64,000 nt of DNA, taken from assembly GCF_000385135.1 (NCBI RefSeq), contig NZ_ARQM01000014.1, forward strand, positions 1-64,000, read 5' to 3'. The notes beneath the pieces are model-generated. The model made no database searches. It was not told the origin of the DNA and saw only the letters and a program-made list of their open reading frames with translations. The position numbers and the translations under genes are program-made. Below are positions 9,076 through 17,739 of this stretch, one piece after another. The stretch's first letter is position 1. Every line of letters starts with the position of its first letter. This DNA is from Promicromonospora sukumoe 327MFSha3.1. GTDB taxonomy: Bacteria; Actinomycetota; Actinomycetes; Actinomycetales; Cellulomonadaceae.

Positions 9076-9549
9076 ATGGGGACTATGCAGACCGACGGGC
9101 GGACCGAGACGCCGAACGAACGCGCGGACCGGAACTGGAGCGAGCTGCTGCAGGAACTGCGCGTCATGCAGACCGGCGTGCAGATCCTGACCGGGTTCCT
9201 GCTCACGCTGCCGTTCCAGTCCCGGTTCGCCGACCTCGACCGGTACCAGGTGAACGTCTACCTGGCGCTCGTCATCGCCGCGGTAATCGCGACCGCGCTG
9301 ATCGTCGCCCCGGTGAGCGTGCACCGCGCGCTGTTCCGCAAGCGCATGAAGGGCAACATCGTCACCCTGACCGACCGCATCACCCGGATCGCGCTCGCCG
9401 TGCTCGCCCTCGTGATCACGGGCGTGGCGGTGCTCGTCTTCGACGTCGTGGTCGGGCGGACGGCGGGCATAGTCGCCGGTTCCGCCGCTCTGGTGGTGAT
9501 GGTGCTGCTGTGGGTGCTGCTCCCCGAGGTGCTGCGCCGGCGCGGCTGA
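9076..9549 (+). CDS. DUF6328-type integral membrane protein
   Basis: 157 residues with a hydrophilic N-terminus, 'NWSELLQELRVMQTGVQILT' leading into the first hydrophobic helix, and four predicted membrane segments. This matches the small actinobacterial DUF6328 membrane family, whose function is unknown. It is the only plus-strand gene inside the array of minus-strand secreted proteins and has its own short upstream region. A second in-frame ATG at 9085 is possible. Its stop codon is embedded in a strong hairpin. Confidence 0.75.
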   Translation: MGTMQTDGRTETPNERADRNWSELLQELRVMQTGVQILTGFLLTLPFQSRFADLDRYQVNVYLALVIAAVIATALIVAPVSVHRALFRKRMKGNIVTLTDRITRIALAVLALVITGVAVLVFDVVVGRTAGIVAGSAALVVMVLLWVLLPEVLRRRG

Positions 9550-9563
9550 GCCGGCGCAGCACC
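9528..9563. terminator. Perfect 14-bp hairpin spanning a stop codon
   Basis: GGTGCTGCGCCGGC, 8-base loop containing the TGA of the DUF6328 gene (9547-9549), GCCGGCGCAGCACC. It sits 6 bp from the stop of the convergent secreted protein gene (9569) and could serve both transcripts. Confidence 0.7.
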
Positions 9564-9568
9564 CGGGA

Positions 9569-11086
9569 CTACTTGACGGTGATCCAGACCGTGCGGGTGG
9601 ACGAGGCGTGCAGCGACGTTCCCGGGAACTCCGCGACCCACCGGCCCGACGCGCTCGTGGGGACCTTCGCCGCCCATACGCCCTTCGAGTTCGTGTAGAC
9701 GGTCTTCTTGTACTGCGGTGCTGCGGAGCCGGCGGGGTCCCAGTAGAGCTTGACGGGTGCCTTCGGGGAGTAGCGGTACGCGGCCTCCCTGTTGCTGACG
9801 AGCTGCAGCTTCCGCACCGAGCCCTTGAGCGTGACCGACTGGGGCGCGGCGAGCGACTTCGACGACGCCGAGATCGTGGTGATGGTCGCCCTCTTCACGG
9901 TGAGGGTCGTGATGGTGTCGTCCTTGATCGGCAGGTCCATCGGCCCGCAGCTACCCGAGAACGACCACTTCGTGCAGGTACCGACGACGACGTTCGCGCC
10001 GACGTCGTAGACGCCGGGCGGGGTGAGGGCGTCCATCTTCATCGTGATGTAGCCGGCGCTGTTCGCACCGACGAAGCTGTGCCGCGGCGCGTAGTCACGC
10101 CCGTTGGGGTAGGAACCCTCACCACGACGACCTTCGACGCGCACTCCATAGGTGCTTCCGATCGTGCCGAACGTCGTCACACCGAAGTCCACCCGGACCA
10201 TCTGTGGCTCGAGTGTCGTCACCACGTCCGTCGCCGTCACGCGGATGCGCGCGGTGGCGTTGCCCGAGGTCCGCGAGGCGGTGCCCTGATGCACCGACCG
10301 CGTGTGCGGACGAGCCGACTGCGTGATGCGCACGGTCTCCGGGTTCTGCTCACTGGACCCCGCATACGAGACGTACCATCGGCCAGGGGCCGTCACCCGG
10401 GTGTCCATCTGGAAGAACCCCGTGCTGCTCACCGTGGCGGTGCCCACCTTCGCGCGCGGCCCCGGCCCTTCGGGGTCGAAGTCGATGTCGACCACCGCAC
10501 CGGTCGCCGCGACGGAACTGTAGTAACCGGCATCACGCCAAACCCGCCACCCCATCTTCCCCGCCACGGTCGTGACCGTTCCGGTCGGCTGGTTGCCCGA
10601 CCGTGCGTTCGCTTCCAGCACCGTCGGGTGCCGGACCTGGAACGACACGAGGTTCACAGCCCCGATCCGCACGAGCGCGGGCGCACCGGCGCCCTGGACG
10701 TCGACGAACGCGGTGAAGGACACGCGATAGTCGCCGATCAGCGCGGCGTCCTGGAGGCGGGGAACGGCGCGGAGGTGCCCCTCTTCGACCTCGGTGAGGC
10801 CGGCGTCGCCGGCCCAGACCTGATTCCCCGCGGGGTCGGTCACGTCCACCCACCCCTGGTCCAGCGAGATCGCTGTCCCGTCATGCTCGAGGTAGATGTC
10901 GATCGGCATGTCCCGCGAGCCGGTCGTGTCGCGGTCGCTCACGACGACGCGCGCCGTGACCTCGTAACCGCCCGAGGAGACGGTGACCGTCCCCTCCGCG
11001 GCCGTGGCGGGCGCCACACCCGCGCCCGTGATCAGCAGCATCGTTCCGAGCGTCGCACCGAGCGCACGCCTCACCTGTGACATCAC
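9569..11086 (-). CDS. Secreted Ig-like domain protein, paralogue 3 of 3
   Basis: About 505 residues. GTG at 11086 is chosen because GAGG lies eight bases upstream; the next codon is ATG (11083) and is an alternative. The signal peptide is 'VRRALGATLGTMLLITGAG' ending near 'ATAAEG'. Two Ig-like modules match the neighbours: 'VDIDFDPEGPGPRAKV' near the centre and 'PVKLYWDPAGSAAPQYKK' at the C-terminus. Before the last module a segment has 'VVVGTCTKWSFSGSCGP', which aligns with the Cys-containing region of paralogue 2. No catalytic motif. The three genes probably arose by tandem duplication, later interrupted by the DUF6328 gene. Confidence 0.8.
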   Translation of the reverse strand: MMSQVRRALGATLGTMLLITGAGVAPATAAEGTVTVSSGGYEVTARVVVSDRDTTGSRDMPIDIYLEHDGTAISLDQGWVDVTDPAGNQVWAGDAGLTEVEEGHLRAVPRLQDAALIGDYRVSFTAFVDVQGAGAPALVRIGAVNLVSFQVRHPTVLEANARSGNQPTGTVTTVAGKMGWRVWRDAGYYSSVAATGAVVDIDFDPEGPGPRAKVGTATVSSTGFFQMDTRVTAPGRWYVSYAGSSEQNPETVRITQSARPHTRSVHQGTASRTSGNATARIRVTATDVVTTLEPQMVRVDFGVTTFGTIGSTYGVRVEGRRGEGSYPNGRDYAPRHSFVGANSAGYITMKMDALTPPGVYDVGANVVVGTCTKWSFSGSCGPMDLPIKDDTITTLTVKRATITTISASSKSLAAPQSVTLKGSVRKLQLVSNREAAYRYSPKAPVKLYWDPAGSAAPQYKKTVYTNSKGVWAAKVPTSASGRWVAEFPGTSLHASSTRTVWITVK

Positions 11087-11181
11087 TGTCGTGGCCTCGC
11101 AAGAAGGAAGGGAGAAGTCACCGGAGATCCCGGGCACCGAGATCCTGCCAGAGCGGAGGTGCCGGCCTCGCTGTCAGCCGG

Positions 11182-11190
11182 TTATCCACA
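11182..11190 (+). promoter_or_regulatory. DnaA-box-like TTATCCACA
   Basis: A perfect match to the classic 9-mer, intergenic between the aminotransferase stop and the start of secreted paralogue 3, about 45 kb from oriC. Confidence 0.4.
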
Positions 11191-11210
11191 GGGTGATCTT
11201 CGCAAGCTCG

Positions 11211-12380
11211 TCAGAGCGTCTTGTGCCAGGCCTCGATCCGGTCGACCGCGCGCGACACCGTGTCCAGCGACGACGCGAACGACAGCCGCACCCACTCGCC
11301 GCCGTGGACGCCGTCGAAGTCGGTGCCGGGCGTGATGGCGACGTCGGCCTCGGCGAGGAGGCGGGCGCAGTAGGTCACCGAGTCGAGCCCGAACGAGGCG
11401 ATGTTCCCGTACAGGTAGAACGCGCCGTCGGCGGGGGCGACGGGTCGCCAGCCGAGCTCGCCGAGCCGCTCCAGGAGCAGCCTGCGCGACGACGCGTACC
11501 GCGCCACGTTCTGCGCCGCCGCCTCGTACCCCTCGGGCGAGAAGGCGGCGATGCCCGCGTGCTGCGCGAGCGCCGGCGGCGAGAGCGCCACGTTGCTCGC
11601 GAGGGCGTCGACGGGCGCGACCAGCTCGTCGGGCAGCACGAGCCAGCCGAGCCGCCAGCCGGTCATCGCCCAGTACTTCGAGAACGAGTTCACGACGACG
11701 GCGCCCCGGTCGACGAACGTCGCCGCCGTCGCCTGCGCCACCTCGTCCGAGTAGGCGATGCCGTGGTAGATCTCGTCGCTGATCAGGCGCACGTCGTGGT
11801 CGGCGCACCACTCCGCCACGGCCGCCAGCTCCGCCGGCGTGATCATCGTGCCGGTCGGGTTCGCGGGCGAGGCGACCATGACGCCGTCGAGCCCGCCGCC
11901 GTAGTAGGCCTCGTTGAGCTGCGACACCGTGGGCTGGTAGCGGGTCTCGGGACCGCAGTCGAGCTCCACCACCTCGCAGCCCAGCGCCGACAGGATGTTC
12001 TTGTAGGCCGGGTAGCCGGGCCGCGCCAGCGCCACCCGGTCGCCGACGTCGAACGACGCGAGGAACGCGAGCACGAACCCGCCGCTCGACCCCGTGGTGA
12101 CGGCGATCCGCGCGGGGTCGACGTCGACGTCGTACCAGCGCTTGTAGTGGCCGGCGATCTCGGCGCGGAGCGCCGGCACACCCATCGCCTCGGTGTACCC
12201 GAGGTTGCCGTCGCGGAGCAGGGCGATGGCTCGCTCGCGCACGACGTCGGACGCGCCGGTCGACGGCTCCCCCGCACAGAGGTTGAGCACGTCCGCACCG
12301 GTGGCGCGGCGCGCGTTCGCGGCGGCGAGCACCTCCATGACGGCGAACGGGGGCACGTGGGACCGACGAGAGACCTTCAT
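11211..12380 (-). CDS. Class I/II PLP-dependent aminotransferase
   Basis: 389 residues from the ATG at 12380; an in-frame GTG at 12398 would add six residues. Fold-type I aminotransferase hallmarks are present: 'SPANPTGTMI' in the cofactor domain, 'ISDEIYHGIAY' with the Asp that contacts the pyridine nitrogen, and the PLP-binding Lys in 'NSFSKYWAMTGWRLGW'. A late Arg in 'WVRLSFASS' would bind the substrate carboxylate. It is closest to aspartate/aromatic-type subgroup I-gamma enzymes; the exact amino donor is not determinable. It lies on the same strand as the fused sigma gene upstream and the secreted array downstream, with no obvious functional tie to either. Confidence 0.9.
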   Translation of the reverse strand: MKVSRRSHVPPFAVMEVLAAANARRATGADVLNLCAGEPSTGASDVVRERAIALLRDGNLGYTEAMGVPALRAEIAGHYKRWYDVDVDPARIAVTTGSSGGFVLAFLASFDVGDRVALARPGYPAYKNILSALGCEVVELDCGPETRYQPTVSQLNEAYYGGGLDGVMVASPANPTGTMITPAELAAVAEWCADHDVRLISDEIYHGIAYSDEVAQATAATFVDRGAVVVNSFSKYWAMTGWRLGWLVLPDELVAPVDALASNVALSPPALAQHAGIAAFSPEGYEAAAQNVARYASSRRLLLERLGELGWRPVAPADGAFYLYGNIASFGLDSVTYCARLLAEADVAITPGTDFDGVHGGEWVRLSFASSLDTVSRAVDRIEAWHKTL

Positions 12381-12432
12381 GTCGCCATCATGGCCCACCT
12401 GGGTGCCCGCCGGGGGCGCGAGCCGGCGAGGT

Positions 12433-14388
12433 TCACCAGCGCACCCGGGCGAATGTCAGCGACGCGACGCCGTTCTCCCCGAGACTGGTCCAGGCGATGT
12501 GATCGCCGTCGACCCCGACCGCGGCCTGCTCGCGAGACAGCCGGATGACGCCCGGCGCGCCCTCCCGGTCCACCATCGCGTAGGCCGAGCCGTCCTCCGT
12601 CGACCAGGCAACGGTCCCGGTCGACACGTCCAAGGCGGTGACGGGCGAGGTGCCGCGTACCTGGTAGGCCGTCTGTGCGAAGAGGTCCATCAGGTACAGC
12701 CGGTCACCGGCAGAGAAGGCGAGCCACCCGACGTCGTACCCGAGCGCGGACACCGGCTCGCCCCCGAGATCCGCGTCCCGGATCGAGAGGAGCCGGAACG
12801 AGTCCAGGTCGTCCGGCCCGGACATCAGCGCAAACTCCGTCGTCGAACCGGGGCCGGCCCCGACACCCGGCTCGCCGGAACGCTCTCGGTACGCGACCAG
12901 CAGAGCGTCCGGCGTCGACCCCAGGGCGCAGACCTGCTTCCGGACACTCGTCGTGACCGGGGCGGACCCGTCGAGCGCAGCCGTGTGCAGGGTCTGGGTG
13001 CAGCTGGTCCGCGCGACGTTCGGCGCCGTGGTCCACCCGAGCAGCGTGTCCGCGAGCGCCGCGGTGCCGGCCTCCGCGTCCTCCAGCGCCGACGAGTCGC
13101 TGACGGTCGTCACGCCCCCGTCCTCGCCCAGGACTCGCAGGGTCCACGGCAACGTCCCGGCGATCTGGGTGTTCGGCGTCTCGAACCAGGCGGCCCGGTC
13201 GCCCTGCCGGACCAGACCCAGGGCCTGCGGCCAGCGTCCGTCGACCTGCTCGGTCTCGGCCACCGGCACCACGGCGCTCCAGCCCTTGCCGTCCGGGGCC
13301 AGCACCTCCAGGGTGACCGGTCCGGGGATGAGGTCGCCGTCGAACGCGTCGTACGGATCGGACCAGTTCAGCACGCTCTCGCCCGCACCCAGGGTCGTGG
13401 CATCCGCCTGGACCCTGGCTGCGGTCCTCCACCGGTGGTCGACGACGACGTCGACGCAGCGCTCGACGTCGTGCGCGTCGGCGGTGTCGATCATCCCGAC
13501 GACGGTGAGCTCGCCCCAGTCGAGGGGCGTGGTGTCGACCGGAGTCGTGGGCGCCTCGTCGTCGGGCCGGGTGCACGCCGCGGTGTCCGCGTGATCCGAG
13601 GGCAGGCCGGAGATCCCTCGGCCCTCGAGCCCGACCACCTCGCGCAGCCACTCGCTGCCCGGCAGCGTGACGGGCCCCAGGCCAGGAATCCGAACCGGAC
13701 CGGCCAGCAGAATGCCTACGACCAGTGCGAACACCCCCGTGACGGTCACCACGGCCTGGACCACCCGCCGACGTCGGGCCGACGCCCGGGCCCGGAGCAG
13801 CACCCGATCGCCGTCCACCCGGAACTCCGGGACGGAATCGATCGCCGAGGCACCGAGCAGGGAGCGCAGGCGCGCGAGGCCGCGTGCGTTGGCGGACTTG
13901 ACCGCGCCGAGGGAGATGCCGAGCTCCTCGGCGACCTGCGCCTCGGACAGGTCCAGCAGGTGCCGCAACACCACGACGCGTCGCTGGCCGAGGGGCAGTG
14001 CCCGCAGGGCTTTGCCGAGCTCGTCCCGGACGGCGACGTCGGGCGCGTGGTCAGGGACGGGCGAGAGCGGTATGACGCCGTCGTCCGTCACCGCCGTGCG
14101 CTTGTCCTTGCGCCAGCCGTCGATCCGGAGGTTCATCAGGATGCGCCGCGCATAGGCCCGCGGCTCCCCCGCCCGCGCCTTGTCCCACGCCCGGTACGTC
14201 CGCTCGAACGTGGCCTGGACCAGCTCCTCGGCCTCGTGCGCGTCGCCGGACAGCAGGTACGCCGTCCGGTACAAGTAGGCCCCCGCCGACGTCACGAACT
14301 CGACGAACTCCACGTCGGGGTCACGCGCCACCAGCACGCCGGCGCGCGGCGGGTCGACGACGGGCTGCTCGGCTGTCTCCACGTTCAT
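12433..14388 (-). CDS. Membrane-tethered sigma factor: SigE-family sigma fused to an extracytoplasmic domain
   Basis: A 651-residue protein in one uninterrupted frame. Residues about 25-95 are sigma region 2 ('LLSGDAHEAEELVQATFERT') and about 130-178 region 4 ('PLGQRRVVVLRHLLDLSEAQ'). A basic stretch precedes one transmembrane helix (about 209-230), then 'GPVTLPGSEWLREVVGLEG' and about 400 extracytoplasmic residues with propeller-like motifs such as 'QGDRAAWFE' and 'VDGDHIAWTS'. Each half matches one gene of the 3800-5904 pair, including the juxtamembrane motif. The sigma domain would therefore be held at the membrane until proteolysis or conformational change frees it; that mechanism is inference. 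ATG 14388 is used; GTG 14400 is an alternative. A sequencing error joining two genes is unlikely because the junction residues also align with the split paralogue. Confidence 0.88.
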   Translation of the reverse strand: MNVETAEQPVVDPPRAGVLVARDPDVEFVEFVTSAGAYLYRTAYLLSGDAHEAEELVQATFERTYRAWDKARAGEPRAYARRILMNLRIDGWRKDKRTAVTDDGVIPLSPVPDHAPDVAVRDELGKALRALPLGQRRVVVLRHLLDLSEAQVAEELGISLGAVKSANARGLARLRSLLGASAIDSVPEFRVDGDRVLLRARASARRRRVVQAVVTVTGVFALVVGILLAGPVRIPGLGPVTLPGSEWLREVVGLEGRGISGLPSDHADTAACTRPDDEAPTTPVDTTPLDWGELTVVGMIDTADAHDVERCVDVVVDHRWRTAARVQADATTLGAGESVLNWSDPYDAFDGDLIPGPVTLEVLAPDGKGWSAVVPVAETEQVDGRWPQALGLVRQGDRAAWFETPNTQIAGTLPWTLRVLGEDGGVTTVSDSSALEDAEAGTAALADTLLGWTTAPNVARTSCTQTLHTAALDGSAPVTTSVRKQVCALGSTPDALLVAYRERSGEPGVGAGPGSTTEFALMSGPDDLDSFRLLSIRDADLGGEPVSALGYDVGWLAFSAGDRLYLMDLFAQTAYQVRGTSPVTALDVSTGTVAWSTEDGSAYAMVDREGAPGVIRLSREQAAVGVDGDHIAWTSLGENGVASLTFARVRW

Positions 14389-14510
14389 ACCGTCCACCAC
14401 GGTCGGGACCGCGCGGAGGTTGCCTCGTCCACGACATCACAGTGCACGGGGACATCCTGCCGTCGGGCACCCCGGCGCTTCCCTTTCGAGCTGCTTGTGA
14501 AAGTTGTAAC

Positions 14511-15149
14511 ATGACCGCCATGGCGCCGGGATCGCGCGACGACGCAGACAACGACCCCCTCCGCCGAGCCGCGCAGTACCGCGTGGGCCGGGAGGCCGAG
14601 GCGGAGCGCGCGGAACGCGCCGGCTCCCCCGACGAGGCGGATCCGGTCGAGGACGCCGCCGACGAGGGCAAGCGGCCCGGCGCGATGAGCGTCGAGGAGC
14701 GCTCGCGCTACGTCGACACGGTGATCGACCAGGCCATGCGGCGCGGCGAGTTCGACAACCTGCCCCTGCACGGCAAGCCGATCCCGGGCATCGGCGGCAA
14801 GCACGACCCCGACTGGTGGGTCAAGGGCCTGATCGAGCGCGAGAACATCACCGGCGTCCTGCCGTCGGCCCAGCTCCGGAAGGACGACGCCGAGCTCGAC
14901 GCCCGGCTCGACCTCGAGGCGATGGAGGAGCGCGTCCGGGAGATCGTCACGGAGTTCAACGCCCGTGTCGTCGACGCCCGGCGCCAGCTCCAGGGTGGAC
15001 CGCCCGTCGTCACGCCCACCCGCGACATCGACGAGCAGGTGCGCAGGTGGCGGGAGCGCCGGGCAGCGCGAAGGGCCGCCGCCTCTGCCCCGGCGCCGCG
15101 ACGCGAACCGGGAACCTCGGCCGGCAGGCCCTGGTGGAAGTTCTGGTGA
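14511..15149 (+). CDS. DUF1992 (DnaJ-C28-like) domain protein
   Basis: A 212-residue soluble protein. The conserved core at about 75-145 ('VIDQAMRRGEFDNLPLHGKP', then 'WVKGLIERENI') is the DUF1992 domain, found in bacteria and in eukaryotic DNAJC28, without a J domain here. Residues 1-60 are charged and low-complexity, and the C-terminus is Arg/Ala-rich ending in 'PWWKFW'. ATG 14511 is preferred although the ribosome-binding site is weak; ATG 14520 is possible. The function of this family is not established. Confidence 0.85.
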   Translation: MTAMAPGSRDDADNDPLRRAAQYRVGREAEAERAERAGSPDEADPVEDAADEGKRPGAMSVEERSRYVDTVIDQAMRRGEFDNLPLHGKPIPGIGGKHDPDWWVKGLIERENITGVLPSAQLRKDDAELDARLDLEAMEERVREIVTEFNARVVDARRQLQGGPPVVTPTRDIDEQVRRWRERRAARRAAASAPAPRREPGTSAGRPWWKFW

Positions 15150-15172
15150 CCTGGAAGTTCTGGTGACCGCGG

Positions 15173-15466
15173 TCAGAACCCGTACGCCGTCACGATGACC
15201 ACGGCCGTCATCAGCCAGTAGGGCACCGAGCCGAGCGCGAACCCCAGGCCAGCGGCGATCGCCATGCGGCCCCGGTGTGCCCCGAACCGGCTGGACACGG
15301 CCCCGATGGCCATCGTGATGCAGCCGATGATCGTCACTCCTTCGGCGGCGCCCTGGGATATGAGCATCCCGAGGATGAGCGCGACCAGCCCGACGACGGC
15401 CTCGTTGCGGGCGAGGAACGGCCCGCCTCGGCGAGCCCGCGGGTGAGTCTCCTGGTGCGTTGTCAT
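15173..15466 (-). CDS. Small hypothetical membrane protein
   Basis: 97 residues: a hydrophilic N-terminus ('MTTHQETHPRARRGGPF') followed by three hydrophobic segments ('NEAVVGLVALILGMLIS', 'GVTIIGCITMAIGAV', 'GLGFALGSVPYWLMTAVVIV'). No family recognised. The start at 15466 follows 'GAGGGGCGATGCGCC'; an open frame upstream is antisense to the hydrolase gene and ignored. Confidence 0.6.
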   Translation of the reverse strand: MTTHQETHPRARRGGPFLARNEAVVGLVALILGMLISQGAAEGVTIIGCITMAIGAVSSRFGAHRGRMAIAAGLGFALGSVPYWLMTAVVIVTAYGF

Positions 15467-15555
15467 GGCGCATCGCCCCTCGTGCCCGACGTCGGAGTGG
15501 GCACCTCTTTTCCAGCATCGCACCATGACCCTGTCTTCGCCAGGGCCCGCCGGGC

Positions 15556-16749
15556 TCAGGCGACAGGCCCCTCCGCGGCCTCCTGCGTGAGCACGTAACC
15601 GCGGAACCATCGGCCCGTCTCGCGCCAGACCTGCTCCCGCGCGGGCGCCGCCGAGAGGGTCGCGTCGTGGAGCCCGCCGGCGATGCGCACGAGGGTGGTG
15701 AGGGAGCCGAGATCGGGCACGCGGCGGGCGATCCCGACCACGTCGAGCACCGAGTCGGTGACCTTCATGTCCTCGGTCCAGCGCGTGGGGATGCTGCTGC
15801 GGGCGCTGAGCAGCACCAGCACCGGCACGTCGATGCCGAGACCGCGGGCGACCTGGTCCTGCCCGCGGAAGATCGCGGCGAGCCAGGCGGGCGTGGCGCG
15901 CCATCCGGCGTCGGGCCGCCAGGCGACGTCGTAGTCCCACTCGCCGTCGAAGCGGGACGAGATGGAGCGCGCGTAGAGGCCGCGGTCGAGGTTGACGAGC
16001 TGGCTGCGCGGCACGAGCACGGACTGCACCCGGATGCCGGGCTCCATGAGCTTGCGCCCCGCCTCGCGCGTCTGGAACTCCAGCCACGGGCCGTTCAGCA
16101 CCAGCCCTGCGACCCGCTCCTGGTTGCGCGCCGTCCACAGGCTGAGGATGAGTCCGCCCGTCGAGTGCCCCATGAGCACGAGCCGGCGGTCGGACCCGGC
16201 CTCGCGCCCGTGGCCCATGACCTCGAGCGCGGCCTCGATCTCCTCGTCGTAGGTGGTGAGGTTGCGGACGTAGCCCGGTGTCTGGCCCTCGCGCAGGCTG
16301 CGCCCGTACCGCCGCAGGTCGAGCGCGTGGAACCGCACGCCGAGCGACTCCCAGAAGTCGGCGAGGTGCGTCTGGAAGAAGTAGTCGAGCCAGCCGTGCA
16401 CGTAGAGCACGTCGACGCCGGCGTCCGGCGGGCCTGCGGGCTCGCCGTCGGTGGGCCGGTGGGCCGCACCCGGCAGGCGCAGCCGCCGGCCGAGCTCCGA
16501 CAGCTCCTCCCAGAGGCGCGCCAGCTGCGGGTTCTCCGCCCCGTTCCGGCGGATCCCGCCGGGCTTGTCGGCGGCGCCGTCCTCGGCCGGGTCGGTGCGG
16601 GCCCGGCGCACGAGCGTCGCCACCACCTCGGGCTCCTCCTCGTCGGGCTCCAGCGGCAGCGTCAGGCGCTCGAAGCCCGGCAGCACGTCGGGCTCCCAGG
16701 CCGGCTCCTGCGCCGGCTCGTCGTCCAGACCGGGGGAGAGGCTCGTCAT
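15556..16749 (-). CDS. Alpha/beta hydrolase, serine lipase/esterase-like
   Basis: 397 residues. Residues 1-100 are acidic and probably disordered. The hydrolase core begins at 'VDVLYVHGWLDYFFQ' (oxyanion region HGW). The nucleophile elbow is 'LVLMGHSTGGLI' with Ser in GHSTG, and a late His lies in 'IAGGLHDATLS'. Monoacylglycerol-lipase-like folds fit best, but the substrate is unknown. The start ATG overlaps the stop of the upstream NAD(P)-binding gene (ATGA), so the two are translated together. Confidence 0.85.
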   Translation of the reverse strand: MTSLSPGLDDEPAQEPAWEPDVLPGFERLTLPLEPDEEEPEVVATLVRRARTDPAEDGAADKPGGIRRNGAENPQLARLWEELSELGRRLRLPGAAHRPTDGEPAGPPDAGVDVLYVHGWLDYFFQTHLADFWESLGVRFHALDLRRYGRSLREGQTPGYVRNLTTYDEEIEAALEVMGHGREAGSDRRLVLMGHSTGGLILSLWTARNQERVAGLVLNGPWLEFQTREAGRKLMEPGIRVQSVLVPRSQLVNLDRGLYARSISSRFDGEWDYDVAWRPDAGWRATPAWLAAIFRGQDQVARGLGIDVPVLVLLSARSSIPTRWTEDMKVTDSVLDVVGIARRVPDLGSLTTLVRIAGGLHDATLSAAPAREQVWRETGRWFRGYVLTQEAAEGPVA

Positions 16750-17681
16750 CTGACCGACGGTAACCGGAGGTGGGCCCACTCCGCCGGGTAGTCGTCGAGC
16801 CAGACCTCGAGCGAGCGGGCCCGGCGCCCGGCCAGGTGTCCGACGTCGGGGCTCACCTGCGCGAGCACACCCGCCTCGATCGCCTGGCACTGCGTGATCC
16901 AGTCCTCCACCTCGGTGGCTGTCGACCGGTAGAACTGGGCACGCGCCTGCTCGACCGTCTGCGGCACGTACCGGATGGTGCGGCCGACGGCGGCGGACAG
17001 CGTGGCCGCGATGTCGTCGAACGTCAGGGCCTCGGGGCCGGTCAGGAAGTAGATCCGGCCCGCGTGCCGGCGGGGGTCCTCGTCGAGCAGGACGGCGGTG
17101 GCGACGTCGGCCACGTCGTCGTGGGACACGGTGGCGACCGCGCCCTGCCCGGCCGGCGCGCGGAGCAGCGCCCGCTGCCCGGCGCCGGACGACTCGTCGC
17201 GCACCGCCAGGGTCGGCGTGCGGTGGAACATGCTGGTGCGCAGCATGGTCCACGCCAGGTCGGTGCCCCGCAGGTACTCCTCGGTGAGCCAGTCGTCCCG
17301 CGCGCCGGACGCGATCGCGTCCGGCGCCGCCCCGATCGACGAGACGTAGACGACGTGCCGCACCCCGGCGAGCACGGCGGCGTCGATCGCCGCACGATGC
17401 CGGGCGAGCCGGCCGGGCCGCTCCCGGCCCGGCACGAGAAAGACGGCGTCGGCCTCGGCGAACGCGCTGCTCATGGCCCTGGCATCGGCCTCGGCCGGGA
17501 TCGCGGCGACCTCGGACTCGGGCAGCGGCGCGCCGTCGGGCAGGCGCGGGGCCGAGCCCCTGCCGGAGATCAGCAGGCGCTGCCGGCCGCCTGCCGCGGC
17601 GACACGGAAGGCGAGCCTGGAACCCAGGCGGCCGTCGGCCCCGGTGAGCACGACCAGCCGGTCCGGCGAGGCGGGCGTCAT
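16746..17681 (-). CDS. NmrA-like atypical SDR, NAD(P)-binding protein
   Basis: 311 residues with an N-terminal dinucleotide motif 'LVVLTGADGRLGSRLAFRV' (GxxGxxG variant) and 'VYVSSIGAAPDA' in the position where classical SDRs carry the catalytic Ser. 'FLTGPEALTFDDIAATLSAA' and 'GRTIRYVPQTVEQARAQF' are typical of NmrA/NAD(P)H-quinone-type reductases. No YxxxK motif is evident, so it may be a redox-sensing or quinone-reducing atypical SDR. ATG 17681 follows 'GTGGGA'; GTG 17687 is possible. Coupled to the alpha/beta hydrolase gene. Confidence 0.82.
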   Translation of the reverse strand: MTPASPDRLVVLTGADGRLGSRLAFRVAAAGGRQRLLISGRGSAPRLPDGAPLPESEVAAIPAEADARAMSSAFAEADAVFLVPGRERPGRLARHRAAIDAAVLAGVRHVVYVSSIGAAPDAIASGARDDWLTEEYLRGTDLAWTMLRTSMFHRTPTLAVRDESSGAGQRALLRAPAGQGAVATVSHDDVADVATAVLLDEDPRRHAGRIYFLTGPEALTFDDIAATLSAAVGRTIRYVPQTVEQARAQFYRSTATEVEDWITQCQAIEAGVLAQVSPDVGHLAGRRARSLEVWLDDYPAEWAHLRLPSVR

Positions 17682-17739
17682 TCCCACACCGTAGACGGCG
17701 GATCGCCGACGGGCCGGGTGGGGCAGGATGAAATTTGCC

